Positions 16,849 to 26,230 of a stretch of DNA of 64,000 nucleotides are shown piece after piece. Source of the DNA: Morganella psychrotolerans (GTDB lineage: Bacteria > Pseudomonadota > Gammaproteobacteria > Enterobacterales > Enterobacteriaceae). Each line of letters begins with the position of its first letter. Positions within the stretch are counted from its first letter, which is position 1. Made by a program: the position numbers and the translations under genes. Below the pieces are notes generated by a model. It worked only from the letters and a program-made list of their open reading frames with translations. It had not been told where the DNA came from and ran no database searches. Location of the stretch: assembly GCF_001676155.1 (NCBI RefSeq), contig NZ_LZEW01000001.1, positions 992,001-1,056,000 of the forward strand, read 5' to 3'.

Positions 16849-17126
16849 AAAAACTCCGAATCTTGTTTTGTATTTATTAGTACAGTATTCGCCGATTGAT
16901 CGCATGTCAACAAATAAGAATGATTTTCACTTTCATTCGCACGAATTATCCGGATTTTCCTGTTACGCCTTCCTTTTCCATCCACTGCGTAATTATGTGG
17001 TTTTTACTTAATATCTACGTAATTATGCTGACATTCATATTATTCTTATATATAAGACAGGATAATTCAGGGCATAGTGACTAATTATTCATACTTGCCC
17101 ACCCTACCTACAATATAAGGCTTATA

Positions 17127-17420
17127 ATGAAAAAACTGACGTTAATTTCCCTGGGATGCCTGTTTTCTTTGACCGCATTTGCGGCAAATGCAAGCAATGT
17201 GTGTAATGAGTACTTCACCGAGATAGACGGTATGGTGAAACTCGCAGAGCAGGAAGCGAAAGGGAATGCCGATGCCACTGCACAGGTGAATGCAATGAAA
17301 CAACAGCTTGTGACAGCCAAAACACAGATCCAATCTGTCCCGCAGGAAACACAGGATATGGCATGTCAGCAAGGGCTGGATGCATTAAAGGAATTCAAAG
17401 CCGCAGCAGATAAACAGTAA
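17127..17420 (+). CDS. DUF5339-type small periplasmic protein
   Basis: A 97-residue protein with a signal peptide (MKKLTLISLGCLFSLTAFAA) followed by a helical mature part containing two cysteines (NVCNEYFTEIDGMV and MACQQGLDALKEF) that may form a disulphide. This pattern fits the DUF5339 family of small secreted proteins, whose function is unknown. The 16849-17126 gap upstream is AT-rich with no other gene seen. Confidence 0.75.
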   Translation: MKKLTLISLGCLFSLTAFAANASNVCNEYFTEIDGMVKLAEQEAKGNADATAQVNAMKQQLVTAKTQIQSVPQETQDMACQQGLDALKEFKAAADKQ

Positions 17421-17507
17421 TTGTCCTCTGTTTGACCTTGTAAATAATTCTGTTGTATTGAAAGAGGCCCGCAGCGGACCTCTTTCTGTTTTGGATTCCG
17501 GGTACGG

Positions 17508-17945
17508 TCAGCGCACAACCAACACCGAAATCGGCGCATGTGCCACAATTCCTGATGCGGTAGAGCCAAGCAAATGGGTGGAAATGCTCGGATGGCGGGA
17601 ACCTATCACAATAAGATCCGCCTTTATTTCTTTTGCTTTCGCAAGAACTTTATCCCGTGGTGTGCCGTAATCGACAAAATAGCTCACCTGCTCCGCAGGC
17701 AAATCAATTTTTGCGGCAATCACCTTTAATTCTTCTTTTGAACGCTCAACGGCTTTATCCGCAAATGAGCTCAAAAGTTCATAGTGATAATTATAACTTA
17801 TTGAAAATTTGGAAATATCAGGCACAGAATGAAATAACATCAGTTTTGCCTGCGACATTTTTGCCAGATATACCGCGTGTTTAAGTCCGTTACTGGTCAA
17901 TACATCTTCTGTCACATCAATAGGAACTAATATCATTCTATACAT
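17508..17945 (-). CDS. Universal stress protein, UspA family
   Basis: A 145-residue protein with the UspA nucleotide-binding fold: N-terminal MYRMILVPIDVTED and the C-terminal ATP loop IVIGSRHPSISTHLLGSTAS followed by ISVLVVR. The start at 17945 has GAGGGAT upstream, and a four-codon extension is less likely. It resembles the UspF/UspG subgroup. A close paralogue follows about 180 bp upstream on the same strand, which suggests tandem duplication. Each gene has its own leader. Confidence 0.88.
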   Translation of the reverse strand: MYRMILVPIDVTEDVLTSNGLKHAVYLAKMSQAKLMLFHSVPDISKFSISYNYHYELLSSFADKAVERSKEELKVIAAKIDLPAEQVSYFVDYGTPRDKVLAKAKEIKADLIVIGSRHPSISTHLLGSTASGIVAHAPISVLVVR

Positions 17946-18131
17946 ACTATCCCTCATTATTGATTAATGTGTACCTGACTTGAGTATAGATGGCACCGGA
18001 CAAATAGCCGTGCCCGCTATCATATTTCTGATAAACAGCGCTTATTTGCGGGTGGTACTTAAACAAAGGAGGAAAACATATCCGGCGATAGTCTATTTAT
18101 CACCGGATAACAATATCAGCAGATAGCGATA

Positions 18132-18560
18132 TCAGCGGACAACCATGACAGAAACCGGGGCGTAACGAACCACACCACCGGCGGTTGAGCCTAATAAATG
18201 GGTGGAGATATTCGGGCGACGGGAGCCGATAACAATAATATCAGCATTGACCTCTTCAGCAGCCTGAATAATTTCATCCCTTGGTGAGCCGAAGGTAATC
18301 GTATACGCCAGACGCTCAGCCGGCAGATCAATTGAGTCCATCAGCATGCGTATATCTTCTTCCGCTTTGATCGTCGCTTTATCTTTTATTTCCATATAAC
18401 CCAGTGCATACGCATTAATAATCGCGGATGAAATAGGCAGGACGTGGACAATATGAAGCTTCGCCCCTGTCTCTTTTGCCAGATAAAGGGCATGGCGGAC
18501 AGCTTTACTGGTTAATTCTTCTTCTGAGATATCAACCGGAACTAAAATGATATTATACAT
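18132..18560 (-). CDS. Universal stress protein, UspF-like
   Basis: A 142-residue protein, MYNIILVPVDISEEELTSKA at the N-terminus and VIGSRRPNISTHLLGSTAGG near the C-terminus, the ATP-binding form of UspA domains. It is clearly a paralogue of the protein at 17508-17945: the same length class, the same HLLGSTA(S/G) loop and the same LVPxDxxEdxLTS start. A GGAGG-type ribosome site precedes 18560. UspF-type proteins are induced by stress and affect adhesion in E. coli. That role is only inferred here. Confidence 0.88.
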   Translation of the reverse strand: MYNIILVPVDISEEELTSKAVRHALYLAKETGAKLHIVHVLPISSAIINAYALGYMEIKDKATIKAEEDIRMLMDSIDLPAERLAYTITFGSPRDEIIQAAEEVNADIIVIGSRRPNISTHLLGSTAGGVVRYAPVSVMVVR

Positions 18561-18645
18561 ACTGCCTCCTGTTACGGGTCATGCGATATACCACCACTAT
18601 AGTAAATTTCACTGAAAATATCTGTGAGATTGATACCGTTACCTC

Positions 18646-19512
18646 TTATTTATCAGTGATTATCTCAGTCTGTAAAATTAACCGGTTACGGATAAACCTG
18701 ACATAGTCAATTATTTCATGGGCGGTTAATCCGACCGGACCAATTCCGGCTGCCACACATTCATCTGCTGCCGCGCCATGGAGCCAGACACCGCCGCAGA
18801 CAGCCTCCTGCATGGGCAATTTTTGTGCCAGCAGGCTACCGATGATCCCTGACAACACATCGCCGCTCCCCGCCGTGGCTAATCCGCTGTTACCGCTGTA
18901 ATTACACCACAACGCGCCATCCGGGGATGCCACCAGGCTCCGGTGCCCTTTCAGAACCACCCAACAGCGGTATTGTGACGCGAGTGCCTGTGCTGCCCCA
19001 GCGCGGTCTGCCTGAATATCAGCCACAGTGGTATGCAAAAGGCGGGCAGCTTCCTGCGGGTGCGGGGTTATCACACCGTTGTCATGCAGTATTGTTCCCG
19101 GCGTTCCGGCAAGGATTGTCAGCGCGTCCGCATCCAGAACCAAAGGCTTATCCGTGACCAAAAATGCGTCCTGCGCCAATTGATAACTTTGTGTATTCAG
19201 TCCCAGACCGGGACCGGTCACCAGCGCAGTAATTGCCTGAGCGTTCATTGGGTCACCTGTCGTTCTCAGCATCAGCTCCGGTGCATTTTCAATAAACGGT
19301 AATGGTAATTGTGGCTGATTAAAACGAAGAATGACTTTGCCGCAACCGCTTTTCAGCGCGGCACATCCTGCCAGAATAATGGCGCCACTCATGCCCTGCG
19401 CTCCGCCTGTGATACTCAGCGTGCCAAATGTGCCTTTGTGACTGTCTGCGGCACGCGGTGTTTTCAGCGCCGGATAATTACTGGTTATCGTATTGATATC
19501 AATGCGGTTCAT
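18646..19512 (-). CDS. nnrD: ADP/ATP-dependent NAD(P)H-hydrate dehydratase, stand-alone domain
   Basis: A 288-residue ribokinase-like enzyme that repairs hydrated NADH and NADPH. Motifs: GTFGTLSITGGAQGMSGA, VTGPGLGLN, NGVITPHPQEAARLL and the nucleotide motif NSGLATAGSGDVLSGIIGS. In E. coli this domain is fused to the NnrE epimerase. Here only the dehydratase is present, so an epimerase should be encoded elsewhere. The start at 19512 has AAGG 8-9 bp upstream. An ERIC element lies behind its promoter. Confidence 0.88.
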   Translation of the reverse strand: MNRIDINTITSNYPALKTPRAADSHKGTFGTLSITGGAQGMSGAIILAGCAALKSGCGKVILRFNQPQLPLPFIENAPELMLRTTGDPMNAQAITALVTGPGLGLNTQSYQLAQDAFLVTDKPLVLDADALTILAGTPGTILHDNGVITPHPQEAARLLHTTVADIQADRAGAAQALASQYRCWVVLKGHRSLVASPDGALWCNYSGNSGLATAGSGDVLSGIIGSLLAQKLPMQEAVCGGVWLHGAAADECVAAGIGPVGLTAHEIIDYVRFIRNRLILQTEIITDK

Positions 19513-19565
19513 ATTATTAACCTTATCGCAGGACACGGATTGTTATGTCAGTATATTAATCATTA

Positions 19566-19645
19566 TATACCCAACGTCATTCAGAATGCAGGCTGGCGGG
19601 CTTAGTTCCGCCTACGGACCTGCTGTCTGAATGAATAAGGGGATA
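19566..19645. repeat. ERIC element, internally deleted and degenerate
   Basis: Left end TATACCCAACGTCATTCAGA, then GCAGGCTGGCGG. The right end GAATAAGGGGATA has lost the perfect GGGTATA terminus. About 80 bp. Confidence 0.85.
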
Positions 19646-19744
19646 ATGAGGAATGAAAAAGAAACTAGGGTAGTAACCGTCATTTCTGGTATTCTTTGCC
19701 GCTGATATATCGGGACAGATAAAATAAAACGGTTGAGGTTAACC

Positions 19745-19948
19745 ATGAATAACGCATTTAAAACTGAAAACGAAATTGAAGCATTAGCAGCGGAAGTCAC
19801 CTGTTTAAAAGCACTGGTAACATATTTACTGAAAGCGGTAGGCCAGGCTGATGCCGGTCGGATTATCGTTAATATGGAACGTCAGATCAGTGAGATTGAT
19901 GATGAGCACTTATCTGAGACGTTTAAAAAATACTATCGCTCAGATTAA
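19745..19948 (+). CDS. yecF: DUF2594 protein, YecF-like
   Basis: A 67-residue cytoplasmic protein with ALAAEVTCLKALVTYLLKAV, then GQADAGRIIVNMERQI, the same arrangement as E. coli YecF. It is helical and has one cysteine. Its function is unknown. The ATG at 19745 has GAGGTT with 6-bp spacing. Four earlier in-frame codons are less likely. A terminator follows at 20092. Confidence 0.8.
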   Translation: MNNAFKTENEIEALAAEVTCLKALVTYLLKAVGQADAGRIIVNMERQISEIDDEHLSETFKKYYRSD

Positions 19949-20091
19949 AACGGTTTACCGGAAATAATTCTGCTGCCTGGCAATAAATGCGATTCATTCG
20001 TAATGCAACAAATCGCTAAAGAGAGGAAGAAGTATTCTTGTTACTATAAATTTCCTGTACTAAATACCCTTCCTTTTATTTTTTGATTTAT

Positions 20092-20125
20092 TCCGCACGC
20101 TGTTATACAACGTGCGGATTTTTTT
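20092..20125 (+). terminator. Terminator downstream of yecF
   Basis: TCCGCACG/CGTGCGGA stem with a T7 tail, between the convergent yecF and DUF3999 genes. Confidence 0.85.
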
Positions 20126-20147
20126 ATCTTCTTACCTGCGTCAGTGG

Positions 20148-21605
20148 TTACATCTGTGAGGGTTTGATCTCTTTCAGTAACCGGATGGCAAATAACCCGA
20201 GCACGGCAACACCCGCCACCAGCACACCCCACAACAGCCAGGTTTTCCAGGCAAACGGGGAAGCCGCCTGAGGTGCCGGACGGAGTTTTTCTTCCCCGCC
20301 CAGCGTTCTGAGCTGCTCTGATACCGTTGCAGACGGCAACTCAGCCTGGTTTTTCAGGGTATTTTCCGGCAGCATCTGTGAAAGCGGCATAAATACCGGC
20401 TCCGCATTATAAGCCCCCCACGCCAGAAGATACGGTGCCGCACCCTGTGCATTAAAGGTCAGATATTGCGCATATTTTATACCTGTGACCTCCGGCGGCT
20501 GATCACGCCAACTGCTGTTAATTGCAGTCAGGCGCAACTGCCGGACAGGCTGGTCATTGAGCATAATATTGGCATTGTGGCTTTCCGCGCCGTTATCCTC
20601 CAGCGAAAACAGCACCTGATTTGCCAGCGGTAACCATTTGCCGTCAGTTTCTGTCCGGTACTCAACCCGCACCGGCAGTACGGTATTTTGCTGTGCAATA
20701 TTAATCTCCAGCCGGTTCAGATACTGAATATTCGGCAAACTGTAAATCACCGCCCCGTCCGGCTCTGCACTATGTTCAAAAACAAAACGATTCACATCCC
20801 GGCGCTCAACAGTCTGCAATCCGGTGCCTTCTGCTTTCGTAATCAGCGGCGGTGTCTGCCCGTTATCTCCCGTAACGGATAGCAGCCAGTACGGTGCTTT
20901 TCTTTCTGATGCACTGACCGATGATGGGATCATTATTTGCTGAGCCAATAAGGTATCTGTGCCGGATGTCAGATCCATCAGCGGGATATCACGCGCCACC
21001 GGTGACCAGTTTTGTTTATCATCACTGCGGTAGAGGGTGGCTTTTGCCTGCATATTACCGGTTTGCGCCGGCCAGGTCAGACTGACCTCACGCAGCGGCA
21101 GTGCCAGCGGCTGATGATTGTCCGGCACCAGCAGATACGTCGCCGTTGCCGGGCGTAACAGCGTTCCCGCATTATCATTGTAGATAGTCAGTTCTGTGCC
21201 GTTATCCGCTTTCAGACGAATTTTACGATCGTCCTCATTCCCCTGCGCGCGGGTCTGTGAGAGCGGATAGATAATAAACCGGACTCTGATTGTTTCATCG
21301 GTTGTCTGTTTTGCTGACGTCAGTGCCACCGGAACAGAATGACCGGTATTATCAAACACACGGATATCCCGCAGATCCGGCCGGGCGCTGTTCAGATAAA
21401 CATTCTCCGGCACGGTCAGCCGGTAGAATGGTGCATTGCCGCCCTGCAAAACCATTTCAGCGCCCTGATTAAAATCATTCAGAGTCAATGTCTGCGCCGG
21501 TGTTTCTGCCCGGGAAAATGACGTCACTGATGCCAGAAATGCAGTCAGGATCATCATACCGCAACGCCATCTGCGATGATTTATTGCATTATTCCCTGAA
21601 TTCAT
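20148..21605 (-). CDS. DUF3999 exported protein with a C-terminal membrane anchor
   Basis: A 485-residue protein: signal peptide (cleaved near SFSRAETPA), a long beta-rich periplasmic region, and one C-terminal helix (WLLWGVLVAGVAVLGLFAIR) followed by the cytoplasmic tail LLKEIKPSQM. This matches the DUF3999 family. It overlaps the upstream DUF2339 membrane protein by 4 bp, and the two families commonly occur as a pair, suggesting one envelope complex. The biochemical role is unknown. Confidence 0.8.
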   Translation of the reverse strand: MNSGNNAINHRRWRCGMMILTAFLASVTSFSRAETPAQTLTLNDFNQGAEMVLQGGNAPFYRLTVPENVYLNSARPDLRDIRVFDNTGHSVPVALTSAKQTTDETIRVRFIIYPLSQTRAQGNEDDRKIRLKADNGTELTIYNDNAGTLLRPATATYLLVPDNHQPLALPLREVSLTWPAQTGNMQAKATLYRSDDKQNWSPVARDIPLMDLTSGTDTLLAQQIMIPSSVSASERKAPYWLLSVTGDNGQTPPLITKAEGTGLQTVERRDVNRFVFEHSAEPDGAVIYSLPNIQYLNRLEINIAQQNTVLPVRVEYRTETDGKWLPLANQVLFSLEDNGAESHNANIMLNDQPVRQLRLTAINSSWRDQPPEVTGIKYAQYLTFNAQGAAPYLLAWGAYNAEPVFMPLSQMLPENTLKNQAELPSATVSEQLRTLGGEEKLRPAPQAASPFAWKTWLLWGVLVAGVAVLGLFAIRLLKEIKPSQM

Positions 21606-24316
21606 CCGTTATGTTCCTTATTAGTATAGTTGCCTGTCGCCACTTTCGGCGGTAGCGGGGAAAAATACCCCACAACCAGGATAAGCAGCGCAACACCGAT
21701 AAACGCAATTGCGCGGGCAAGCCCGCTGCTCTGGTTCATATCAATGACAAAAAGCTTAATTATCACCACCGTCAGTGTAATCGCACCCGCCAGCCACAAG
21801 TAACGTTTATGGTAACGGGTGGCGCTTATCATCAGGATCACGGCGGTCAGCGCCCAGATAATCGCCAGTGTGGTCTGAATAAACCGGGACTGAATCAGCG
21901 CCTGTGATGTCCATGCCGTACCATCAACAAACGCCAGCGCGCGTATAAGTATCCCGTTTGCCCACCAGATACCCAGCGCAATAACGGTAAAGCCCAGCCA
22001 CCGGACAATATCTGCCCGGTAACGGACTTTCGGTCGTGTCCGGATAAGCGCATTGCGCAGGCTCCATAACGCCGCGATACCGAATAATCCCGCTTCATCA
22101 AGCGGATTAAGCAACGGAATATACGTCCAGAGAGATAACTGACCATCCTGAATATTCCCGCTGATAAGCATAATCACAAGTATAACCACCAGCGGATACA
22201 GACACTGCCAGTAAAGCCCGGCATGCTTGTCCATCGGCGGCAGCGGAAGATGCTGTAATATATAAAGCGTAAAAATGATGCCGCAGATTGCCAGCAGATT
22301 AATAAAATAGATCCATTCATCCATACCCCACGGCAGGCGGTTATCTACCCACAACACTTCTGCCAGCAGCAAACCGATCAGCGTCCACAGGGTCGCACCG
22401 TGTACCAGATTACGGACAATCTGCGGAACGTTTTCCGGCAGAAGACGAATAAAGTTCACCATACTCGCAATAATCAGCAACCAGATAAAACTGCCGTACA
22501 CAGAGCCCATAGGGTGATTACCGATGCCAATGTCTCCGATAATGGTCAGAAGACTGAGTGACCACAGGAAGCCGATGCAATAATACAGTTGAGTCCACTG
22601 CACTCTGCGGGCAAGGAAATACCAGCTCCAGACAGAAATGACCAGTCCGGTCAGCAGGTATTCCTGCGGCGACAGGAAATTCCCCGCCGGTGACAGCCAC
22701 GGCAGCATCCATAACCACAATCCCCAGACTATCATTGCCAGGACAAGTAACAGAACCGAAACGGATTTACTGCCGGAAAGTGACCGGTAGTGATGATGCA
22801 GCGCACCTGCTGTCAGCAACCCTGCCCACTGAAAGATGTACATCCACATACTTTGCTGTGACCAGTAAATGAAATCCATACTGTACAGAAGAGAGGCAAA
22901 ACCAAACAAGACCAGCCCTGTTCCGCTCAGGACAGAAACCCGCTGTTTTTGCAGGCAGGCAAACCACAGGATAGCCAGCCCTTCAATGGTCCAGACAACT
23001 GATGTCCACTGTGCCGATAATGCCAGCGGAACGGCAAGAGAAATAAACCCGGTGCTAAGCAGTAAAAAACCGAGTGAGAGACGATGCCCGGATTCCCGGA
23101 AACGGCGCAGGCTGATAACCGTCAGCACCATATAGATCAGACCAAAGCTCAGCGAGGAGATAGCGGTTCCGAGGTAAAACGGCAGTGTAATCGCGTATTG
23201 CAACGAAAACGCCAGGATCGGTGGCGCAAACAGTAAAACGGAATCCACCGTCAGTTGTTTGCGGTTCCCGTCAGTCTGCATGTGGAGCCTTGCGTACTGC
23301 TGGGTCATCAGTCCATAAAGGATCAGGTTCAGAATAATAAAAATCTGGCAGCTCAGATAGTATTCCGGCTGGTAACTGTTTACCCCCCAGGCCACACCGA
23401 TAATAAAGGTAAAGGCAAAGCCGATAATATTGAGCAACCGCCAGCCCTGCCAGTGATTCATCACCAGAATGGATACGGAAAGCATCAGGTAATAAGAGAA
23501 AAGCGCAATATAGTTTCCGCTGCCGGTTGAAAGCAATACCGGTGCGGCATAACCTCCGATCACGGCAAGAACCGCCAGACTTACCGCGCGCTGCACCACA
23601 GCAAAAAAGACAGATGCCATGCAGATAATCACCATCAGTAAGAGTGCAAAAGCAGGCGGCAGGAACTGATATAATTTATAGGCAGCAAAAATAGTGATGT
23701 AGAAAGCGCCCAGACTGCCGCCCTGAACGACCAGGCTGTACAATCTGTTTTTATCGCGCACACGCCAGGCGATGATGAACAGCACAACAGACAACGTTCC
23801 TGCGCCGATCAGCCGGAACTCCGGCGTCAGCATATTGTTTTCGATACTGAATTTCAGCAGATAGGAAAGCCCGACAAACAGCAGCAGAATACCGATTTTT
23901 GCCAGCACATTGCCGTTAAGCAACCACTGGATGATATTTGCAGCGGGATTATTCCGCTCCTGAATATCACCGGTATTTCCGTCATAAACAGGTGGACGAT
24001 TAACCGGTTCCACTGTTTTTGTTATGGCAACCGGTGCAGGGGTTGCAACCGGAGGCGCTTTCTCTGTCACCGCCTGCATTGAATACGGCGCAGGCGCGGG
24101 TTCAGCGCAGACAGCAACTGTTTCAATTTCTGTTTCCGGCACTGGTTCACCGGAAAGGTAACGCTTCAGTGCTCTGCGCAATTCTTCCGTTTCTGCGCTC
24201 AGGTCACTCACTTTATCTTTCAGCTCAGCTGTACGCCGTAATGCCGTATACGCGATAAACGGCGTAACGATAATAATGGCCAGCAATACAAAACCACCGA
24301 TGAGTAATGAATCCAT
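21602..24316 (-). CDS. DUF2339 large multi-spanning membrane protein
   Basis: About 904 residues. One N-terminal helix (MDSLLIGGFVLLAIIIVTPF) precedes a coiled coil of about 25 residues (LKDKVSDLSAETEELRRALK), a Pro/Ala-rich linker and then more than twenty hydrophobic segments. This is the DUF2339 layout. The start at 24316 has AGGA 6 bp upstream. The ten-codon extension lacks a site. The gene overlaps the DUF3999 partner by 4 bp. Function unknown. The topology suggests a transporter or cell-envelope polymer factor, but nothing catalytic is visible. Confidence 0.82.
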   Translation of the reverse strand: MDSLLIGGFVLLAIIIVTPFIAYTALRRTAELKDKVSDLSAETEELRRALKRYLSGEPVPETEIETVAVCAEPAPAPYSMQAVTEKAPPVATPAPVAITKTVEPVNRPPVYDGNTGDIQERNNPAANIIQWLLNGNVLAKIGILLLFVGLSYLLKFSIENNMLTPEFRLIGAGTLSVVLFIIAWRVRDKNRLYSLVVQGGSLGAFYITIFAAYKLYQFLPPAFALLLMVIICMASVFFAVVQRAVSLAVLAVIGGYAAPVLLSTGSGNYIALFSYYLMLSVSILVMNHWQGWRLLNIIGFAFTFIIGVAWGVNSYQPEYYLSCQIFIILNLILYGLMTQQYARLHMQTDGNRKQLTVDSVLLFAPPILAFSLQYAITLPFYLGTAISSLSFGLIYMVLTVISLRRFRESGHRLSLGFLLLSTGFISLAVPLALSAQWTSVVWTIEGLAILWFACLQKQRVSVLSGTGLVLFGFASLLYSMDFIYWSQQSMWMYIFQWAGLLTAGALHHHYRSLSGSKSVSVLLLVLAMIVWGLWLWMLPWLSPAGNFLSPQEYLLTGLVISVWSWYFLARRVQWTQLYYCIGFLWSLSLLTIIGDIGIGNHPMGSVYGSFIWLLIIASMVNFIRLLPENVPQIVRNLVHGATLWTLIGLLLAEVLWVDNRLPWGMDEWIYFINLLAICGIIFTLYILQHLPLPPMDKHAGLYWQCLYPLVVILVIMLISGNIQDGQLSLWTYIPLLNPLDEAGLFGIAALWSLRNALIRTRPKVRYRADIVRWLGFTVIALGIWWANGILIRALAFVDGTAWTSQALIQSRFIQTTLAIIWALTAVILMISATRYHKRYLWLAGAITLTVVIIKLFVIDMNQSSGLARAIAFIGVALLILVVGYFSPLPPKVATGNYTNKEHNG

Positions 24317-24612
24317 ATTTATCCTGTTTGTCAGCCGCCGGTACACAGCGCAGATAACATTTGATTTCAGTTAAGTACCATTCTGCCTGTTTTACTGATG
24401 AAAATCCCGCAGAGCAATGCGATATTTAACAAATGCAATAAAATTCTGCCATCCGCCGTTAATCCGATGTGAAAACACAACCGGACAAAGCCCGGCATCT
24501 GTTTCACACTTATTTTAACCAAAATTCATTTTTACGGACTTTAAATGTTGACTGCGGTCACAAAAACGGGCAATTTTCAGATACAGATCACAACAACACA
24601 AGGATATCTGCC

Positions 24613-24699
24613 ATGCGATTTTTTGCCCGTTTCTTAAAAGAATTAGACAAGGTTACTGCGTCCTTCTGTGTGGTCGCATTTTACCGTAATCGTCTCTGA
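24613..24699 (+). CDS. Possible 28-residue small protein
   Basis: MRFFARFLKELDKVTASFCV continues to a stop at 24699. AAGGA lies 8 bp before the ATG. The peptide is basic and amphipathic with a Cys-Val-Val-Ala hydrophobic patch. It has no recognised family, so it may be a chance ORF. Confidence 0.35.
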   Translation: MRFFARFLKELDKVTASFCVVAFYRNRL

Positions 24700-24784
24700 A
24701 GCAGCTTCTTATCTGTATTCATAAACACCGTACCGGTTAAAATCAAATTTCCGTTTAAATGTTAAATTTTATTTGCAATGAAGA

Positions 24785-24798
24785 TTGACATACATCAA
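24785..24798. promoter_or_regulatory. FNR-type site
   Basis: TTGACATACATCAA differs from the FNR consensus TTGAT-N4-ATCAA at one base. Its centre lies about 41.5 bp upstream of a plausible transcript start near 24833, the class II activation spacing. It also carries a possible -35 (TTGACA) with TAAAGT 16 bp downstream. Confidence 0.6.
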
Positions 24799-24832
24799 CC
24801 AGATGTTAAAGTAACCGCATCGCATTGTAAAA

Positions 24833-24977
24833 ACGCAATAATAAGAACGCAATTATGTTACCTGCAATAAAAAAATATCAGACGTTTTATCTCAGAGCTG
24901 AACAAAATCGCCCGTATTATATTCTGAAGATAAGCGCACACTACTTTCAGGCTCCCTTCGCGGAGCCTTATTTTTTT
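24833..24977 (+). ncRNA. Candidate FNR-activated small RNA between DUF2339 and hemB
   Basis: An FNR-type site and promoter-like sequence are followed, about 145 bp later, by a strong terminator (AGGCTCC/GGAGCCT stem 24949-24968, then TTATTTTTTT). No convincing ORF fits: the only frame runs through the terminator and has no ribosome site. The sequence does not resemble FnrS. It could also be an attenuated leader of hemB, but an ERIC element now separates it from that gene. No expression evidence is available. Confidence 0.45.
24949..24977 (+). terminator. Rho-independent terminator of the candidate small RNA
   Basis: AGGCTCC, six-base loop, GGAGCCT, then a T-rich tail. Confidence 0.85.
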
Positions 24978-25008
24978 CTCTCCATACCCCATCCGGCACC
25001 GAAAGATT

Positions 25009-25135
25009 TATACCCTTATTCATTCAAACTACAGGCTCGTTGGCGGAACGATACCCGCCGGGTCACATAGTTTCCCTATGCTCCCCGGCGGGCGGTGCTT
25101 GCCGCCTGCCTGTATCTCGAATGACGTTGGGTATA
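25009..25135. repeat. ERIC element, full length (127 bp), inverted relative to the copy at 3012
   Basis: TATACCCTTATTCATTCAAA left end, GCCGGGTCACATAG and CTATGCTCCCCGGC core arms, and GAATGACGTTGGGTATA right end. It lies between the candidate small RNA and hemB. Confidence 0.93.
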
Positions 25136-25188
25136 TACTGGCTGCATTATTTTTTTGCGAACAATGCGAACAAGGAGCTATTGTCGTT

Positions 25189-26163
25189 ATGCAACATGAC
25201 ATCCAACGTCTGAGAAGAATCCGCCAGACCCCGCAAATGCGTGATCTGTTCCGGGAAACCTCACTAAGTCTCAATGACCTTGCATTACCGATTTTTGTCG
25301 AAGAAGGTGCCGACGACTATAAAGCTATCGCCAGTATGCCGGGCGTGATGCGCATTCCGGAAAAACGCCTGGCGTATGAGATAGAGCGGATAGCAAAAGC
25401 CGGGATCAAATCAGTGATGACGTTTGGTGTGTCACATCACCTTGACGCCACCGGCAGCGACGCCTGGTCAGAAAACGGGCTAGTTGCCCGCATGTCCCGC
25501 ATCTGCAAAGAAACTGTGCCTGAAATGGTGGTGATGTCTGATACCTGTTTCTGTGAATACACCAGCCACGGGCATTGCGGTGTGGTGCATGACGGTGTTG
25601 TCGATAATGACGAAACATTGCATAACCTGGGCTTACAGGCTGTTATCGCTGCACAGGCCGGAGCTGATTTTATTGCGCCATCTGCGGCGCAGGACGGACA
25701 GGTCCGCGCGATCCGTCTGGCACTGGATGCCGCCGGTTTCCATAATACCGGGATTGTGTCTTATTCGACAAAATTTGCCTCTGCCCTTTACGGCCCGTTC
25801 CGCGATGCCGCCGGTTCCTGCCTGAAAGGCGACCGCAAAACCTACCAGATGGACCCGATGAACCGCCGCGAAGCTATCCGCGAATCACTTACCGATGAGC
25901 AGGAAGGTGCGGATATGCTGATGGTTAAACCAGCCGGGGCTTACCTTGATATCCTGCGTGATGTGCGTGAGCGTTCAAACCTGCCGCTGGCGGCTTATCA
26001 GGTGAGCGGCGAATATGCCATGATCAAACTGGCCGCGCAGGCCGGGGCTATTGATGAAGAACGTGTGGTACTGGAAACGCTGGGGTCAATCAAGCGCGCC
26101 GGTGCTGATTTGATTTTCAGTTACTTTGCCCTGAGTCTGGCAGAGAACAAGATCCTGAGCTGA
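25189..26163 (+). CDS. hemB: Delta-aminolevulinic acid dehydratase (porphobilinogen synthase)
   Basis: A 324-residue cytoplasmic enzyme that condenses two 5-aminolevulinate molecules to porphobilinogen in haem synthesis. The zinc-binding cysteines are in [16 protein letters not shown]. The two active-site lysines are in YSTKFAS and [22 protein letters not shown]-type and RREAIRES segments are also as in E. coli. The start at 25189 gives the family N-terminus ([13 protein letters not shown]) and has AAGGAG 11 bp upstream, a little far. The open frame upstream runs into ERIC sequence and is not coding. Confidence 0.96.
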   Translation: MQHDIQRLRRIRQTPQMRDLFRETSLSLNDLALPIFVEEGADDYKAIASMPGVMRIPEKRLAYEIERIAKAGIKSVMTFGVSHHLDATGSDAWSENGLVARMSRICKETVPEMVVMSDTCFCEYTSHGHCGVVHDGVVDNDETLHNLGLQAVIAAQAGADFIAPSAAQDGQVRAIRLALDAAGFHNTGIVSYSTKFASALYGPFRDAAGSCLKGDRKTYQMDPMNRREAIRESLTDEQEGADMLMVKPAGAYLDILRDVRERSNLPLAAYQVSGEYAMIKLAAQAGAIDEERVVLETLGSIKRAGADLIFSYFALSLAENKILS

Positions 26164-26190
26164 TTGTTTAAAATATCACATTTGCTGAAA

Positions 26191-26215
26191 AATCCCGGTT
26201 CGCCGGGATTTTTTT
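26191..26215 (+). terminator. Bidirectional terminator between hemB and yeaO
   Basis: AATCCCGG-TTCG-CCGGGATT with a stable TTCG loop and T-runs usable from both strands. Confidence 0.92.
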
Positions 26216-26230
26216 GGGCTGTGCCGCATC

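Noticed and set aside
24855-25070. 71-codon open frame before hemB
   Set aside because: It reads through a strong terminator and into ERIC sequence, and its start has no ribosome site.
25078-25188. Upstream extension of hemB
   Set aside because: The extra codons lie in an ERIC element. The family N-terminus starts at 25189.
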